64,000 nucleotides of DNA from positions 12,925,499-12,989,498 of the forward strand of contig NC_092565.1 of assembly GCF_037975245.1 (NCBI RefSeq). The letters are read 5' to 3'. The notes under the pieces were generated by a model. That model was given only the letters and a program-made list of their open reading frames with translations, was not told the DNA's origin and searched no databases. The DNA comes from Apostichopus japonicus (lineage: Eukaryota; Echinodermata; Holothuroidea; Aspidochirotida; Stichopodidae). The position numbers and the translations under genes were made by a program. The stretch's first letter is position 1. Every line of letters begins with the position of its first letter. Positions 19,812 through 32,300 of this stretch are shown piece by piece.

Positions 19812-22800
19812 CTTGAGAAGATTAAATGGAAAAGAGAAAACTCATCGTGATGTGGCAAACTAATTCATCTTTTTTCCACCTTATATATGCTATGAAAATA
19901 AAACGTTTGAGGACTCGCTAATAACAGGAAACTAGAAATCAGGCAAAACGTAAACGATTCATAAAAGATGATTAGAAAGAAGGTCAACGGGGGTTGGGAA
20001 GGGGTTGGGGCTGTGGGGGGAGGGGTCAGTGACACATCGCTAGCCCTTTTGACAGGGAGATGGGCAACTTCTTAATTTGAGTGAAGACAGGTTAGAGAGG
20101 AGTGAGTCTCAAAGCTGATTTTCCAACGAAAAAACACGTACTACATATAATTCTCCCATGTATTACTTGAACAACCCTCATCCATAGAAATAATGACAAC
20201 AGGGAAAACTTCTGCTAAGTATATATATGTGAAGCAAGCAATTTCAATCGATTATAGTACATTTGTCCATGCTTGCTTTTTGATAGTTTACTTAAATCAC
20301 GTTGTTAGCTTATAACTTGACTTCTAAAGTATTTTAAAATGTTCAATTCGCATTTTCAGAAGGACCTGTATCTTACACATATTGTTACTATCTGCTTCAT
20401 CCCAGAGCCTATTTTTCGCTAGAAATGTTCATTCTGTGTTATTATATATTTTCATGGTGCTGTTGATTTTGCTTTAATGTTTTCTGCGGTCCGCTCACTT
20501 CAAATAAGAACCCGGATTCTTGTCCGAAGATTACATAAGCTTGCGCTGTAAAAACGCGGGAATGGTATCCGCGCAATATCTTTTACTGGACAACAGTGTT
20601 GAAAGTAAAACTTATACCATGCCAACGTTGAAAACAATATGTTTTGTATCAATACCCGTACATCACAAATAACGTTAACATTTTGAAACTCAATATCAGC
20701 ATGTCAAGAATAAAATTAAAAGTTTCATACAATCTAAAAATACTTGAATTTGAGTTTGATTCTATCATCGTTAGCATATTGATGTATTGATGTGAAACTA
20801 TCGGCGCATCTCATAAACGCCTAAACTTTCTTAACGTAGTTCTTATTCATACCGGATGCATGTTACCATAGAAACCGTCTGTGTGAATGACGTCTACGAA
20901 ATCAGCGTCAGAAGGATCAAGTTTACACTCTGCTTCAAAGATCAATTGATCCTCATCGAAGCCAGGTCCAGCTGGATCAAGACCTTGAAAAACAAAACCA
21001 AAACAAGGTAAACACTGGTTTCAAATGAACACATTTATGATTAGATATGCAATCAGGCAATCGGATGAGAGTACTACTAATTCAATGTGCCCCTTAGAGT
21101 TATAGCTGTTCATTAAATTTGACCTCGAACCTATGGTTCCCAGGAGGGGGGGGGGGCGGTCTGCGAGACAAAAAGTTTCATCCTGGTGTATCTTCCCACC
21201 AAGTTTGAAGAAATTCGGTCCAAATGTTTAGGAGGAGTTTTTGAGACAAAATTGGACACCCACACCCACACGGGCACGTTTTCATCCCTCCATCAGTCAT
21301 TAGACTTCCGATCACCCTGGGGTAGTCACCATGGGTGACCCCCAGAGAGAAGTTTTTCATGATAATTAGCCATTACCATGGCAACTGTTGCTATGGTAAC
21401 TGGCATTGCTGTATATGGCCCAACTTGCAAAGGAACTAAAATATCCCATCCTCCCTATGGGGAGCGATGAGATCATAAGAAATAAAGAGAAAAATTTCGC
21501 TAGACAATATCACTTGTCATCTCTGTCATCAGTATATAAACCGATCAAAATCACGGATGCAGGTTTGGGGGAGGGGTGGGGGAGGGGGCTGAAGGCTGGG
21601 GGCTGGTGTGGGGATTGGGCAACTACGAGACGGAATATTCGAGGCCAGGCTAAGAAGACCCTTCTCCAGAACATATCTATCGAAACTAAACGTACGGGAT
21701 TATCGTATTTGCATGAACTAGGTAGGCCCTATAAATTGTAATCTCCATGAACATATTTCACCTCTCCAAATTACTTTCCTGAAGCATTGAATTGTTTTCA
21801 AATCACGAATAATTTAATACTGCTACAAATCACGAATAATTTAATACTGCTACAAATAATCGACAACACGCGACTTACCAGTAATTCGTCGGATACCCGA
21901 CAAGTTCTCTCCTACATAACCGGCTAAATGTGCCCCAAGACTGTGCCCTATTAAATGGACCCGCGAAGGTTTAAGGTCGCCCGTGAGTATCAATTCTGTA
22001 AGTAGAAGAGTTATCTCCATGGCAACCACACGAGTGTTTTGTCTGACTCTGTAATATATATCCCAAGGATTCCAGGAAGAGAATTCTACTTTGGCGCCAC
22101 CATACCAATCGATCATGATCACATTACATCGTTCCTTGTGAGGAAAACAAAATATTAAAAGATTATAACATCATTTACTCATCAGTTGACGCAAAGAGAA
22201 TTATTCAACGACTGTTGAAAGGCATATGGGGTACATTGCTACATCCACACCCACTCCAATGAATACTATATAACGATGTGCCCCACTCTCCTAATACCCA
22301 TCCAACACTAGCCCACACATGCGCACATATCAATAATATGAAATTCCACCAATAAATTGACCAAATACATTTACTCTAAAGACAAAGCTTTAGACAAAGA
22401 AATGCTCAAATTGAAGGATAAATGTCCCGGGAAAAGGGTGCAAGGCAAGTCGGGCGTGCACAGGATTACCAAGTTGGGGGATGGGTTGGCTTTCGATTGA
22501 TTAAGGTATGGGCATGAACCTTCATGGAATGGCCTGAAAGACGAATCAAGGATTTACATCAGACATGCTATGATCCTAGGTCGTCCAAACCAACTTCCAT
22601 ATTTGGGGTATGTGCTGCCCTCACTAGCATAACAAAACGATTTGACGTCACATGCAGTGGCGGATCCAGGATTTCGCCGAAGGGGGGGCCCAGATGGGAA
22701 ATGCCTAATCGTCGTCCTGGGGGAGGGGTCTAAGGGGAGTGGGTGCCCCCCTCCCCTTAGGGAAAATTTCACAAAATATGGAGGTCCTCGGTGCAATCTG

Positions 22801-25608
22801 GTGCTACTTTTCGTGAAAGTTTGGAGTAAAATTTATTGCCAATAAATCATGTATTCATGGTTTGCCGGGCATATATTTGCAATTTCGAGCAATGAGCTGG
22901 GATTTACGTCTTTGGGGAGTAGGTGGTGATGCAAACTACTTTTTACCAGGCTACTCCAGGCCATTTCATCTTGGATGCCCCCTTCCAGATGGAGACTATA
23001 TTGATGCAGTCAGAGTGCCCCTCTCACCTTCACTTTATCAGAATGATGGTGTACTCTTTTTGCAAATTTATTTTACAAAAAATTACACGCACAGTGGCGT
23101 AGCTGGGATTTTTTGAGTGGGGGGCCATGGGGGGCTGTTCTTTCTTGTGGGGGGGGGGGGGCGGAGTTTACTATCTAAGCGGAGCGCCACCTTGGTTGGC
23201 GCGGAGCGTACAGAGAAAATTTGAGATTTCAGCACCCCCCAGATCGCAGGAGATGACACCTGTGAGGCAAAATAGCAACCAAAAAGATGTGCAACTTTGG
23301 TGACAGAAATGCAAAACAAAGGTTTTTTCTCTTTCATGCTGACTGGCCTTGCCAACTCAGCCAGACTTTCAACTTGAGGGAAGTTGGCATCATTTGTCGT
23401 TTCAAGCTGTCAAGGCCTTTCTCCCAACTCAAACCCCTGTGGGCTACCGGTAGATTTGCAGGATATGCCCACATGTGGACTTAAATAGCATTAGAGGAAG
23501 AGGGTGGAAGACTAACACGCATCGATGTTTCGGTAATGGTCCACATTGATGGCTCGGTGCTTATTAGGCCATTTATTGGGTTTCTTGAGGCAGCTGTCAT
23601 CAGAATCTGGCTTTTTGTGCCAATCGATGACCGATAACATGTATTGGTATGTAAATTTCTTCTTCGTATATCTAGCAACACTCTAAAAACAAATGAGTGG
23701 ATTTCATTCCATTGGAGTGATCACTCGGCGCACTTCAAATTAAGAGTAAAATTTAACTATATTGGAGTTAACCCTCACTCCTAATATGAGTGAATATAAC
23801 TCTATTAGGAGTTAAGATTTACTCCAATGGAGTGGAAATTCACTCTTATACCGGAATGTGCTCAGTGATCACTCCCATGGAGTGAAATTCACCTATGTTT
23901 TTATCAGTACAGTACAATGCATATCATCATAGACGTACGTACGTACGTACTACGTACGTTCGTATATCAGACGCACTCGATACCCACGATACGATACGGT
24001 CCTGGAGAAGCTATTTCCACTCATCATTTTTTAAGGCGATACAGTAGTGAGTATTGAACAGGCACAGCCGCATGTTTGCAGGAAATTCAGAATTCCCAAT
24101 ATTTTATATCTCTACCAGTAGTGAAAATCATGTTTCGACAGTTTCGTGGACATAAAAAGTTGTTTTGTGGAATATTCAATGACATATCAGGGGCGGATGT
24201 AGGATTTGTGACAGGGGGGGGGGTCTGACTGGTCCAGCCGCGCCTGAACGTAAGACTATCTAAGCGGAGCGCCATCATCAGTTGGCGCGGAGCGTACAAG
24301 AAAATTTTTGGCTTTACAAACCCCCAGATGGCCGGAAACGGCACTTCCCGAGTATTCTAAGCAGCATGTACCTAGCCTGAAAATATGGATCTCATGTCTG
24401 CAATTTCAGGCCCCCCGTAGCTACGCCACTGATCACGCATGGGGCACTTTCCCTCGAACGCGGTAAAAAAAAAAAAAAAATCACTTACTTTGCAATGGTG
24501 CAAGAGGGTAAAATGGAGGGGTTAATAGCGATACAGAAAACTGCGATGTAATGTTTCTAGATAGATTATATATACATACCGTTTCAAGAATCGCGTCTTT
24601 GGTTTCGACGTTAATTTCATCCAATATCTTGCCGTTAAAACCGTGAATAAGAACTTTGGTCTCGAGAGAACCATCGAAAAAAGAATCGGAAATCACACCA
24701 TCTGTTCGCCAATCAGTGATATCTTGGTAATGTTCGGGATTTTTGTTGGTGAAGAGATAAATATTGGTTTCGATCTCCTCGGGACTTTTCGGTGGGAAAG
24801 AGAATTCGGCCGAGTGACAACGAGGGTAGGACGAGAAACATCCAAATTTGTCAAAACAAATTTCTTCAGAATTAACACCTTCGGAGAATAAACAGACAGG
24901 TGGAATTAACAGAGATACATAAAATGAGAGAATGATGTTATTATACCGACTCTCAATCCAAAGTCCACTTACAATTCGAGAATGGAGGTAATTAGCATTG
25001 CAATGGTGTGACATTGATAGTACTTGACGTACATAATACCTGTGGGATTTGCTGCAAGTCACTTCAATATTCCTTGGAGTGATGGCTCCTCCCCCCCCAC
25101 ACACACACTCTTATCCGTCCCTTCCCCTAAAACAACAATAGACAATGTGACCTATCGATCTTTTAACTTTCGTTCTGAAGCACATGTTCTTCTTTCTAAT
25201 TTTGAAGAAAACCAATCCAGCCGCTTAGTTTTTTTTTGGAATAAAATTCCAAAGCACATACTTACAACTTACTACATGGCGGCCTGACGGCCAATATGGA
25301 CTACTACCATTGTCCCATCGGTCGAATTAGCATGGGTGTTGTCTACGACTCGTTAATCTTTAATGTGGCAAACGTTGTTATGATAACAGAGGTATAGTCA
25401 TATGGAAGGTTCTACCCATCAACAGACTACAACGTTATCATTAGTTCCTCCTTATAGGAGCAATAATATATCAAAATAAGTAATAACGTGAATGGTTTTT
25501 TTCTTCGATATTACAATCTATTATATGCTTACCGTGGGTAATTGTTGCTATGAGAATAGCCGACTTTACTATGGTCCGAGTAAATCTGTTTTTCTTTGCA
25601 TCCTCCAT
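19479..25608 (-). CDS. lipase B: secreted pancreatic-lipase-type hydrolase, five exons
   Basis: Joined exons 25608-25533, 24878-24580, 22134-21879, 20983-20853 and 19811-19479 give 364 residues and a TAA stop, with exon lengths and phases identical to lipase A. Signal-like N-terminus (residues 1-26, hydrophobic SAILIATIT), IHGF, Ser190 in GHSLGAH, Asp213 in GLDPAGP and His282 in CDHL are all present. The lid is again eight residues between cysteines and there is no PLAT domain, which suggests phospholipase A1-like or broad esterase activity (inference from lid length). Protein differences from lipase A are few: for example Lys for Asn in FDKFGC, Glu for Lys in LLLTE, Leu for Ile in GAHLAG, and several in the cysteine-rich end. 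No break was found, so it should be functional. It lies upstream of lipase A in the same direction, about 0.9 kb away. Confidence 0.92.
20853..20983 (-). CDS. lipase B exon 4 (catalytic Asp)
   Basis: 131 bp with LDPAGPGF and LDPSDADFVDVIHTDG. The donor is CCG/GTATGA. Confidence 0.92.
21005..21490. mobile_element. repeat insertion in lipase B intron 3
   Basis: Intron 3 is 895 bp in lipase B and 413 bp in lipase A; alignment by eye resumes after about 21490, so roughly 480 bp is extra in B. It includes a poly-G run (21147-21157) and the phrase CCCACCAAGTTTGAAGAAAT, which I recall from dispersed invertebrate repeats. Clear terminal repeats were not identified. Confidence 0.55.
21879..22134 (-). 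CDS. lipase B exon 3 (catalytic Ser)
   Basis: 256 bp with NVIMIDWYGGAK and RVHLIGHSLGAHLAG. The donor is CTG/GTAAGT and the acceptor CACAAG/GAACG. Confidence 0.93.
22655..22830 (+). mobile_element. hAT-like end fragment in lipase B intron 2
   Basis: It starts CAGTGGCGGATCCAGGATTT followed by a G run. That opening is shared, with changes, by the element ends near 23092 and 24188. No matching right end was located, so it is either truncated or its right end is diverged. Confidence 0.5.
23695..23893. mobile_element. ~200-bp MITE nested inside the hAT-like element
   Basis: Inverted ends of about 40 bp: GTGGATTTCATTCCATTGG with GAGTGATCACTC on the left, mirrored on the right with GTGAATTTCACTCC. 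The interior repeats ACTCCTAATA/TATTAGGAGT palindromic words. Related words occur at 63350-63430. It interrupts the surrounding element, so it inserted later. Confidence 0.78.
23934..23960. repeat. (ACGT)n microsatellite
   Basis: Short self-complementary tetranucleotide repeat with one interruption. Confidence 0.8.
24580..24878 (-). CDS. lipase B exon 2 (N-terminal lipase domain)
   Basis: 299 bp with EEICFDKFGCFSSYPRC, IYLFTNKNPEHYQDI and KVLIHGFNG. The acceptor is CTCCGAAG/GTG and the donor ACG/GTATGT. Confidence 0.93.
25533..25608 (-). CDS. lipase B exon 1 (start codon, signal peptide)
   Basis: 76-bp coding part with donor CACG/GTAAGC. The product begins MEDAKKNRFTRTIVKSAIL. There is no internal Met, so the first ATG is the only usable start. 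This also supports the upstream start in lipase A. Confidence 0.83.
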
Positions 25609-28600
25609 ATTGATAGATCAAAACCGGGGCAACAAATCATAAAATGTTACACTCTCCAAACGTGAAAAATCCTACAAATCTCAAAGACTCGAAAAGAACT
25701 AAATAGTGGTCTCCATTAAATATATTATGCGGAGAATGTCGTTTCATTCCACGTACGTTTCTACAAAGCAGTAAATACATACAAAAACAACCAGTATATA
25801 TATATATATATATATACATCTATATCTAAGTGAATATCAGTGAGAATCCTTCAGTTACGTAACATTACAATATTAGAGGGCATTGGTTGTATTATCTGAT
25901 CAGGCTTTGAGATAAATCCTCATTTCAAACCCTTATCCACCGACCCACATTTTTATCCATGGCAGAGATTACATCGAGCCTGCTTGCTCTGTTTAGTTGG
26001 TATTCATAAAAAGTTGTAAAAACGTTTTCCTGAATCGCTAGTGAGATAATCACGTCGCGTTGACGTGTATACATGTAAGCAAAAGCATATTTGCGACCTA
26101 TAGTTTAAGTGGGCGATATCACTTTTTCCAACAATTACCGTTGATGATCTGATGATGATCTAAGCTCGCAGAAATGGAAAGATTTACCATCTAAGATGGT
26201 GCAATTTGGTAAATTTGAATTATTTTCGCAATTTTACATCATTTATATTAATCCAGACAGTACCAACTCCTTCCCAACATACCGGGCGACCACTATTTCT
26301 AGCCGATCTTCTCCCGGAAGAGTTTAGAAGTTGCCGACAACCTTTTCGCGAGGGAATGATGAATTGGTGGTCGGACGGATTCCGGGTGGGTGGTGGGGTG
26401 TGGGACGGCTACACCCCACCTCCTACTCCTATAGTGACGACCCTGGCTGGAGAAGTTTAATTTCTGGACTCAAAATGATATTGAACTGGATATGAGTCCT
26501 CCCATCTCCATCAAAAGTCACATAATTAATGTGTAATCTTATGTAATACAACCTCTCGTCAGATCCAAGTTATTGCAAAGTTCTCTAAAAACTCCAAAAA
26601 GCTCTCCTTTTCGTTCAAAAGCTTTGCTGATATTTTTTAGCTTCATCAGTGAATGACTTAAAATAGTGGTTTTAAATATGTCCAAATGTGAAGCGAAGCT
26701 TGTGTGAAAGAATAGTTTGAAAATGTACTGATATCTTTCAAAAGGATAATTATGATTTATATCAACGGACCGTAAACTTTGAAATCTACGAACCTGTTGC
26801 CAAACTTTTTTAGTTCATTGAAGTCGATCATCAATTTCTCCCCCACCCGTCCCCCACCCCCTGCCCTACCCTTTGGTGAAATGTATCATTACAATACCAC
26901 TTGAATATGGTTCCCCATGCGATTGTTGGCTCTGTTTCCTCGTCACGTGTTCGTCGATCTTGGCTTCAGCAATCCTGTGATTTGTACCAAAAGGGGCACC
27001 GTGTGCAACTTATTAAAATATCTTTTCTTTTAGTTAAATTAAATCTTATTTCCGCGGTTTCTGGAAAAATCTCGCAACCCATCGAAACAATCTTTGCGAC
27101 TCCAACACTTGCTGGCGACCATCGGCTGCGGACCGTCGATTTGTGATATTTATTACAAGACTTGTTTGTTTGTTTGTTTTTTGGCTGTCTATCTGACATT
27201 GTGCGTAATAAAAAAATGTGGTTAAAGTCAGTAAAATAACTATTTTAAGTATAAGAAGGAGAAAGTGTTAACAATTGATTACCTACTACAAAAAAAGCCT
27301 GCGTAGGTTCTTTTTCAAACTTTATATCTGTATTTTCAGTGATAAAAACAAAAGCATCGCAATAATCCTTGCCTTCCAAAATTAATTAAACCATACTTTA
27401 ACTTCGATAAACTGGACCGGTACCTGCAAAATACGCAGCCTTCGGGTTTATTATTGGAAGAAATAAATGCAGGTACAACAGATACCAGCGAGAATTAAAC
27501 TTGTAGATTGAAGAGTTTAATTAGGACACACTTAGGAATTTCTATTGGCAGACATTCTAGAATATATCTCTCTTATTTCAACACTGATCTAGCCTTCGCT
27601 AAGGTTGTTATAACATGCACTCTTACCTTATATTGACAGGGTCATTTCCATAGAACTCGTGTCTTCGTCTAAGAATAGCTCCATTGCGATCGGTTTCTGA
27701 TGAAGCAGTTTACTTAACTCAAAAGAGTGGAACTCACTTGGATGATCTTACATTAGTTACCAAAAAAAAAACTATCCTTCGTTTTAGTGAAACAATAATA
27801 AGACAGGTCTGGGAAGATTAATTTGTATTGTTTCTTTAGTCTTAACATTCTACGCAATTACACATGACAGTGTATATAGCTGAGATAAGTACGATAGCCC
27901 CTCTTCCTATACCCTCCACCCCCTCCCCCCTCCCACACCTGCTGCTTACCACCAAAAATACAGACAGTGGACCAAGCTATGCAAATCGACACAATTATTT
28001 AACTTCGTTTATGGTATAAAAAGATATAGACATAACCAAATATTTGCTAGGACACTTTGATCAAGCCTATGTCATCTCAGTATATAACCAAGTAGGAGGT
28101 CGTTATAAAATTAAGAATGAGAAATAGTTGGTCTGTTAAATATATTAAATTGAAAGGGGAATTATAGGCTATGCTGAATATATCAATGCCAGTATGGAGA
28201 TATAAAGATAATAGATATGAAAAAATATATTTCCGTTTTACCAGTTTTTATCTTCTTCTGATTTAATAGAAATCGATGTAAATAGGCAAAGCAGAAAAAA
28301 TTGCCAGTTTCCGAATATATATGTAAATAACATATGTTAGCCTTCTACTAATATGTAATGGAAAGTATGTGTTATTCTGCATTCCACGAATAGAAGGTAT
28401 TAGTTTGGAATGTTTTCAAAATAGTATGCTGACTTTTCAACCAACGTAGTATGTTTATTTGATTGAATATATGTGATGTCACGCTTACGCAATGTAGTTT
28501 CTCTTTTTTCGAGATCCGGCCTTAGGATTCGAGTTGATTTCGAGTTGGTTTGTATCATGATTGATCTCTAGAGTAGGCTAATTCAAAATATGTCACCAAA

Positions 28601-28690
28601 ACAGAACTAGCATTGTTTGATACAGGTTAAAAAGCCTACAGTGGAATGACGACCTTCCTTACTAATTTCGAACCTCTGGACATACAATCA
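25609..28690. other. non-coding stretch upstream of lipase B
   Basis: The first ~50 bp match the sequence upstream of lipase A and should include the promoter-proximal region, though no clear TATA box was picked out. A short (TA)n lies at 25796-25818. Pyrimidine-rich tracts lie near 26840-26875 and 27905-27940. No exon is recognised; the open frame at 26901-27146 resembles nothing known. Confidence 0.5.
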
Positions 28691-28698
28691 GTGTCCAT

Positions 28699-28765
28699 AT
28701 AGCCTAGTGGTTAGGGTTTCCGCATATATTACGGGAGACCCGGATTTGAAACCCTGGTGGAAGAT
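28699..28765 (+). mobile_element. tRNA-derived SINE head
   Basis: A-box-like TAGCCTAGTGGTTAGGG and B-box-like GGATTTGAAACCC at tRNA spacing, followed by non-tRNA sequence and a long (TA)n. The anticodon arm does not fold convincingly, so this is a SINE or tRNA relic. Confidence 0.6.
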
Positions 28766-28810
28766 GTAAGTTCGTTTCACAATTATGGGTGTTCCAACTT
28801 ATTACCGCAT

Positions 28811-28948
<138 letters not shown>

Positions 28949-28957
28949 CATAATATG

Positions 28958-29221
28958 TACCTTAGGTCGACAGTTTATGGTAAAAAAGTGTACCTTAGGT
29001 CAACAGTGTACCTTCGGTCGACATTTCAGTGTCGACCTAATGTTTTCACTATCATTTTAAGACACTTTTTTTTGTCGCAAATAGCTTTATAATGTTCTCC
29101 GTCCTCTAAAACATTCATTTAAAAGTTTTGGTTAGGGTCGGTTCAGGGTTAGGGTTAGAAAAAAGGGTTAGGGTTAGATTAAATTTAGTGTGTAAGTCAA
29201 TGTAACTGTCGACCTAAGGTA
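28958..29221. mobile_element. 264-bp inverted-repeat element between two (TA)n tracts
   Basis: The perfect 18-bp inverted termini TACCTTAGGTCGACAGTT (28958-28975) and its reverse complement (29204-29221) enclose extra partial copies of the GTACCTTAGGTCGAC word and telomere-like repeats. Long (TA)n runs flank both sides, consistent with insertion at TA dinucleotides. No coding capacity. Confidence 0.7.
29130..29177 (+). repeat. short TTAGGG-like interstitial repeat
   Basis: Five or six GGGTTA-type units with interruptions, two adjacent pairs being exact. It lies inside the inverted-repeat element and is not a chromosome end. Confidence 0.75.
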
Positions 29222-29231
29222 GGATCCATAG

Positions 29232-29366
<135 letters not shown>

Positions 29367-29369
29367 TAT

Positions 29370-32300
29370 TAGATTAGCCTGCCAACCTGCACTCCAGAAA
29401 ATACTAAGCGGTGTAGACTTACCAATCTTGTCACCTTCGACATTTGTGGCTCGCAAAACTATTCAATGCTAACGTAAAAAAGGTGACACTGTTTACTAAA
29501 TCAGGGAAAACTGTAACACCTACAGTCCTATACTGCTGACGTAGAATTAGTCAAATTTGTTATATATACGTTAAAATTCCTGACGACCTTGCGTGGCTCA
29601 TGCATACAGAGTGACACGTTTGATCGTGTTTTGGTTAAAATGTTAGAGGATCGTAAAAGGGGGGTTAGTCTAAATTTACAAACAAAAATGCTTTCTGTTT
29701 CCTAAACAAGAGAGATTTCAGCCCCTTTGGCTAATATTTATAGAACAGTAAGTAATGCTGTGCTTGATTACTTTGTCACTACACAGCAAAAATTTCATCT
29801 GACCGTTGTTTTGTTATATTGACAATATCGAATTTATCAAGTAAGCTTTATACAATAACTAAAATCTACTTGATATTTGCAAAAGATAATTACTTAAACG
29901 GATTTCATCCAATGGAGCATAATTTTTATCTTATATTTAAGAAAAAAGTCCATCCCCCCTCCCCACCCCCTCTTCTCCACCTCAGCGTCTAAATATTTCC
30001 TTTCCTAACGAGGGATATCGAATGTAACCTATATATTTTTTGACTGGATAATTCTTCCCTTACCCCAAGAAATTGATCACTGTAAGTAAAGTCAGTGATG
30101 TCATCCAGGGTAGAGATGTTCTTCAAAAGATTAAATTATGATTTAAAAACATATTTTCCCTGATTTTGTCCTTATATAATTGAAATGATTTTATACCTGT
30201 CAATATTATTATTAGTAAAAAATTTCATGAACTTGCAATTCTCATTCATATTCTAAAGAAATAAACAAAGACATTTTCAACTACACTGCCTTAATGACAC
30301 CTGTTAATTCATTTTGTTTCTGCCAAATACATCTAGAAATATCATCAACCTTAAAAAAAATATATCTTGGCAATATAAAAAATGTTATGAGGATTTCAAC
30401 GCTTTGAAAATCCCTCGGAAATAAGAGAAAGGTTGATGAGTTATTCAGGATAGTCAAAAGTTACTCAACACACTCCCTTCCCCTTCCCCCTTCCCTTTCC
30501 CCTTTCCCCTCCCCGCCCCCCCTTCTAGGCTCCCCGCCATCGTGCCGCTCCATCGCCGCCAGCAAATCGAAAGAACAGTCTGTTTTCAACCCTGTTGTGG
30601 GTATGGGATGGATTTGAGAAGTGTATTTCAGTAAGTTAAAATGTGCATGTATATACAGCCTATTATTCAGAGACAAAAAATCAGTTATTCAACATACTTT
30701 GTAAAAGTCAATGAATACCGTACGACACGTGATAGACTGAATTCACGTGCCTAGTCTGTGATGCAGAGATGAAATCACACACTTCTTTCAAATCCGTGCG
30801 GGATTGGCGAAAATGGAACCTTTTTTTCTTTCTTTGTTTTTTTGCTCGTATATGCAATTTAGAAGATTACCGTCGAAAAAAAAGAAGAAGACATAACAAA
30901 ACGTGACATAAGTTTTGGAAAATGTAATTAGTCGAATTCTTCTAGATAACAATTTGTGCAAACAATCTTTATGAAACGTCTTTGACAAATGCGAAAGAGC
31001 ATTTCCTACCAAGGAGACAACCAGTTATGGTTTAAGTCAAAAGGGTTCAGATAATATTTAACCGAAATAGTTGGATCGCTAAGTGATAGCCCTCATCAAT
31101 TACGAACATTTTTTGTTGCTGTGGGGAGATGATCTTGAAAGCTTTACTGCTATCAGTGTAACCATGGAGCTATAAACAGATCCATGGTGTAACTAAAGCA
31201 TACGATCTTAGAAGCAGAGGTATTTTGGATGTCAGAGATGATTACGAAATAGTCCATAAAGATTATATCAACGCGGCAAGACGTCGTTGCTTCCAAAAAA
31301 AATATCCCAAGCGTCGCTTTTTGATACTTCTCAGACTCTATTTATGGATACTCAACTTTAAATATCTCGTAAATTAAAGTTAATGGCCTTAAGACAAAAC
31401 AGTTTTAACATCTTAAAGGTAATAAGGATATCATTTGTCATTCTCTCTTCTCTTTAAAACGTTTCGGTAAGAAAGACATATATCGTTAAGAAAAGTGGTT
31501 AGTGTTTAATATCTAAACTGATAAATTGTGATATAGTTTGACTTCTCAGCAAGTTTCGCTCTTGTATAATATCGATGATCAATATACAAATAGTATAGAC
31601 TAATTATGTTGCTCTGCGTATCCCCCCCCACCCCACCCCACCCACAAATGCACAATAAACAGTTGGTGATTGGATTGAGCATATGTGTGACAATTAAAAT
31701 ATGTAACTAGAATATGAAACTAGGCTATAGGTACACCAAAGCAGACCTAAGCGAGAGAGCGGGGTGGTCTGAGGGTATATCAACGATGCCCAAGTCAATT
31801 ACAGCGGGCGTGGGGAAATATGGGATAGAAACTCTCATGTATTTTCAATTCCATATCATACTTAGATTTCACCAAGGTGGGGTGGGTGGGGGGGGGGGGG
31901 TGCTGATTTTCACCGGAATCAAAGCTGCCTCGCGATGCCCCTGCAGCGGAGTGAGTGTTTGATATTTGAACAGAAATGGCCTTTTGTTTGATATTTGAAA
32001 CATTTCCTGAGAAAAAAGTATGTAATCATAATCAATACAGTTTGCGCTCATATTTTCGTGTGAATAAGTGTTGCTTACATTCTTCATGCAAGATGGAAGA
32101 AAATTGTGAAATTTTCCAAACGTGGTTTTTAACGATATTCATTGACCATGCATTGATTGCCCATTACTAGAATAATATTAACCTTCTTACCAGCTGAAAA
32201 TGCAAACACCAGTTGTAAAGAAAACAGGGGATCATTTTCTATATATGGAATATATCTGAGAAGCAAATATGCGTTTCTCTAGCACAGTTCACGCTTCTGC

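Larger units (their letters stand above)
23092..24431. mobile_element. hAT-like non-autonomous element in lipase B intron 2
   Basis: The left end is CAGTGGCGTAGCTGGG; the right end, reverse-complemented, is CAGTGGCGTAGCTACG. Flanking 8-mers TACACGCA (23084-23091) and ATCACGCA (24432-24439) agree at six of eight positions, as expected for an aged hAT target duplication. Inside, a ~74-bp block (AGCGGAGCGCCA..., TTGGCGCGGAGCGTACA) appears twice in direct orientation (23171-23244 and 24256-24329), suggesting a composite of two related insertions. No transposase is recognised. Confidence 0.75.

Noticed and set aside
28699-28765. Functional tRNA genes here and at 6.3, 15.9, 37.2, 42.7 and 45.4 kb
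   Set aside because: Cloverleaf pairing is poor and most carry a SINE body shared between copies.
29130-29177. Telomere end
   Set aside because: Only a few TTAGGG units, interrupted, inside an element and flanked by ordinary sequence on both sides.
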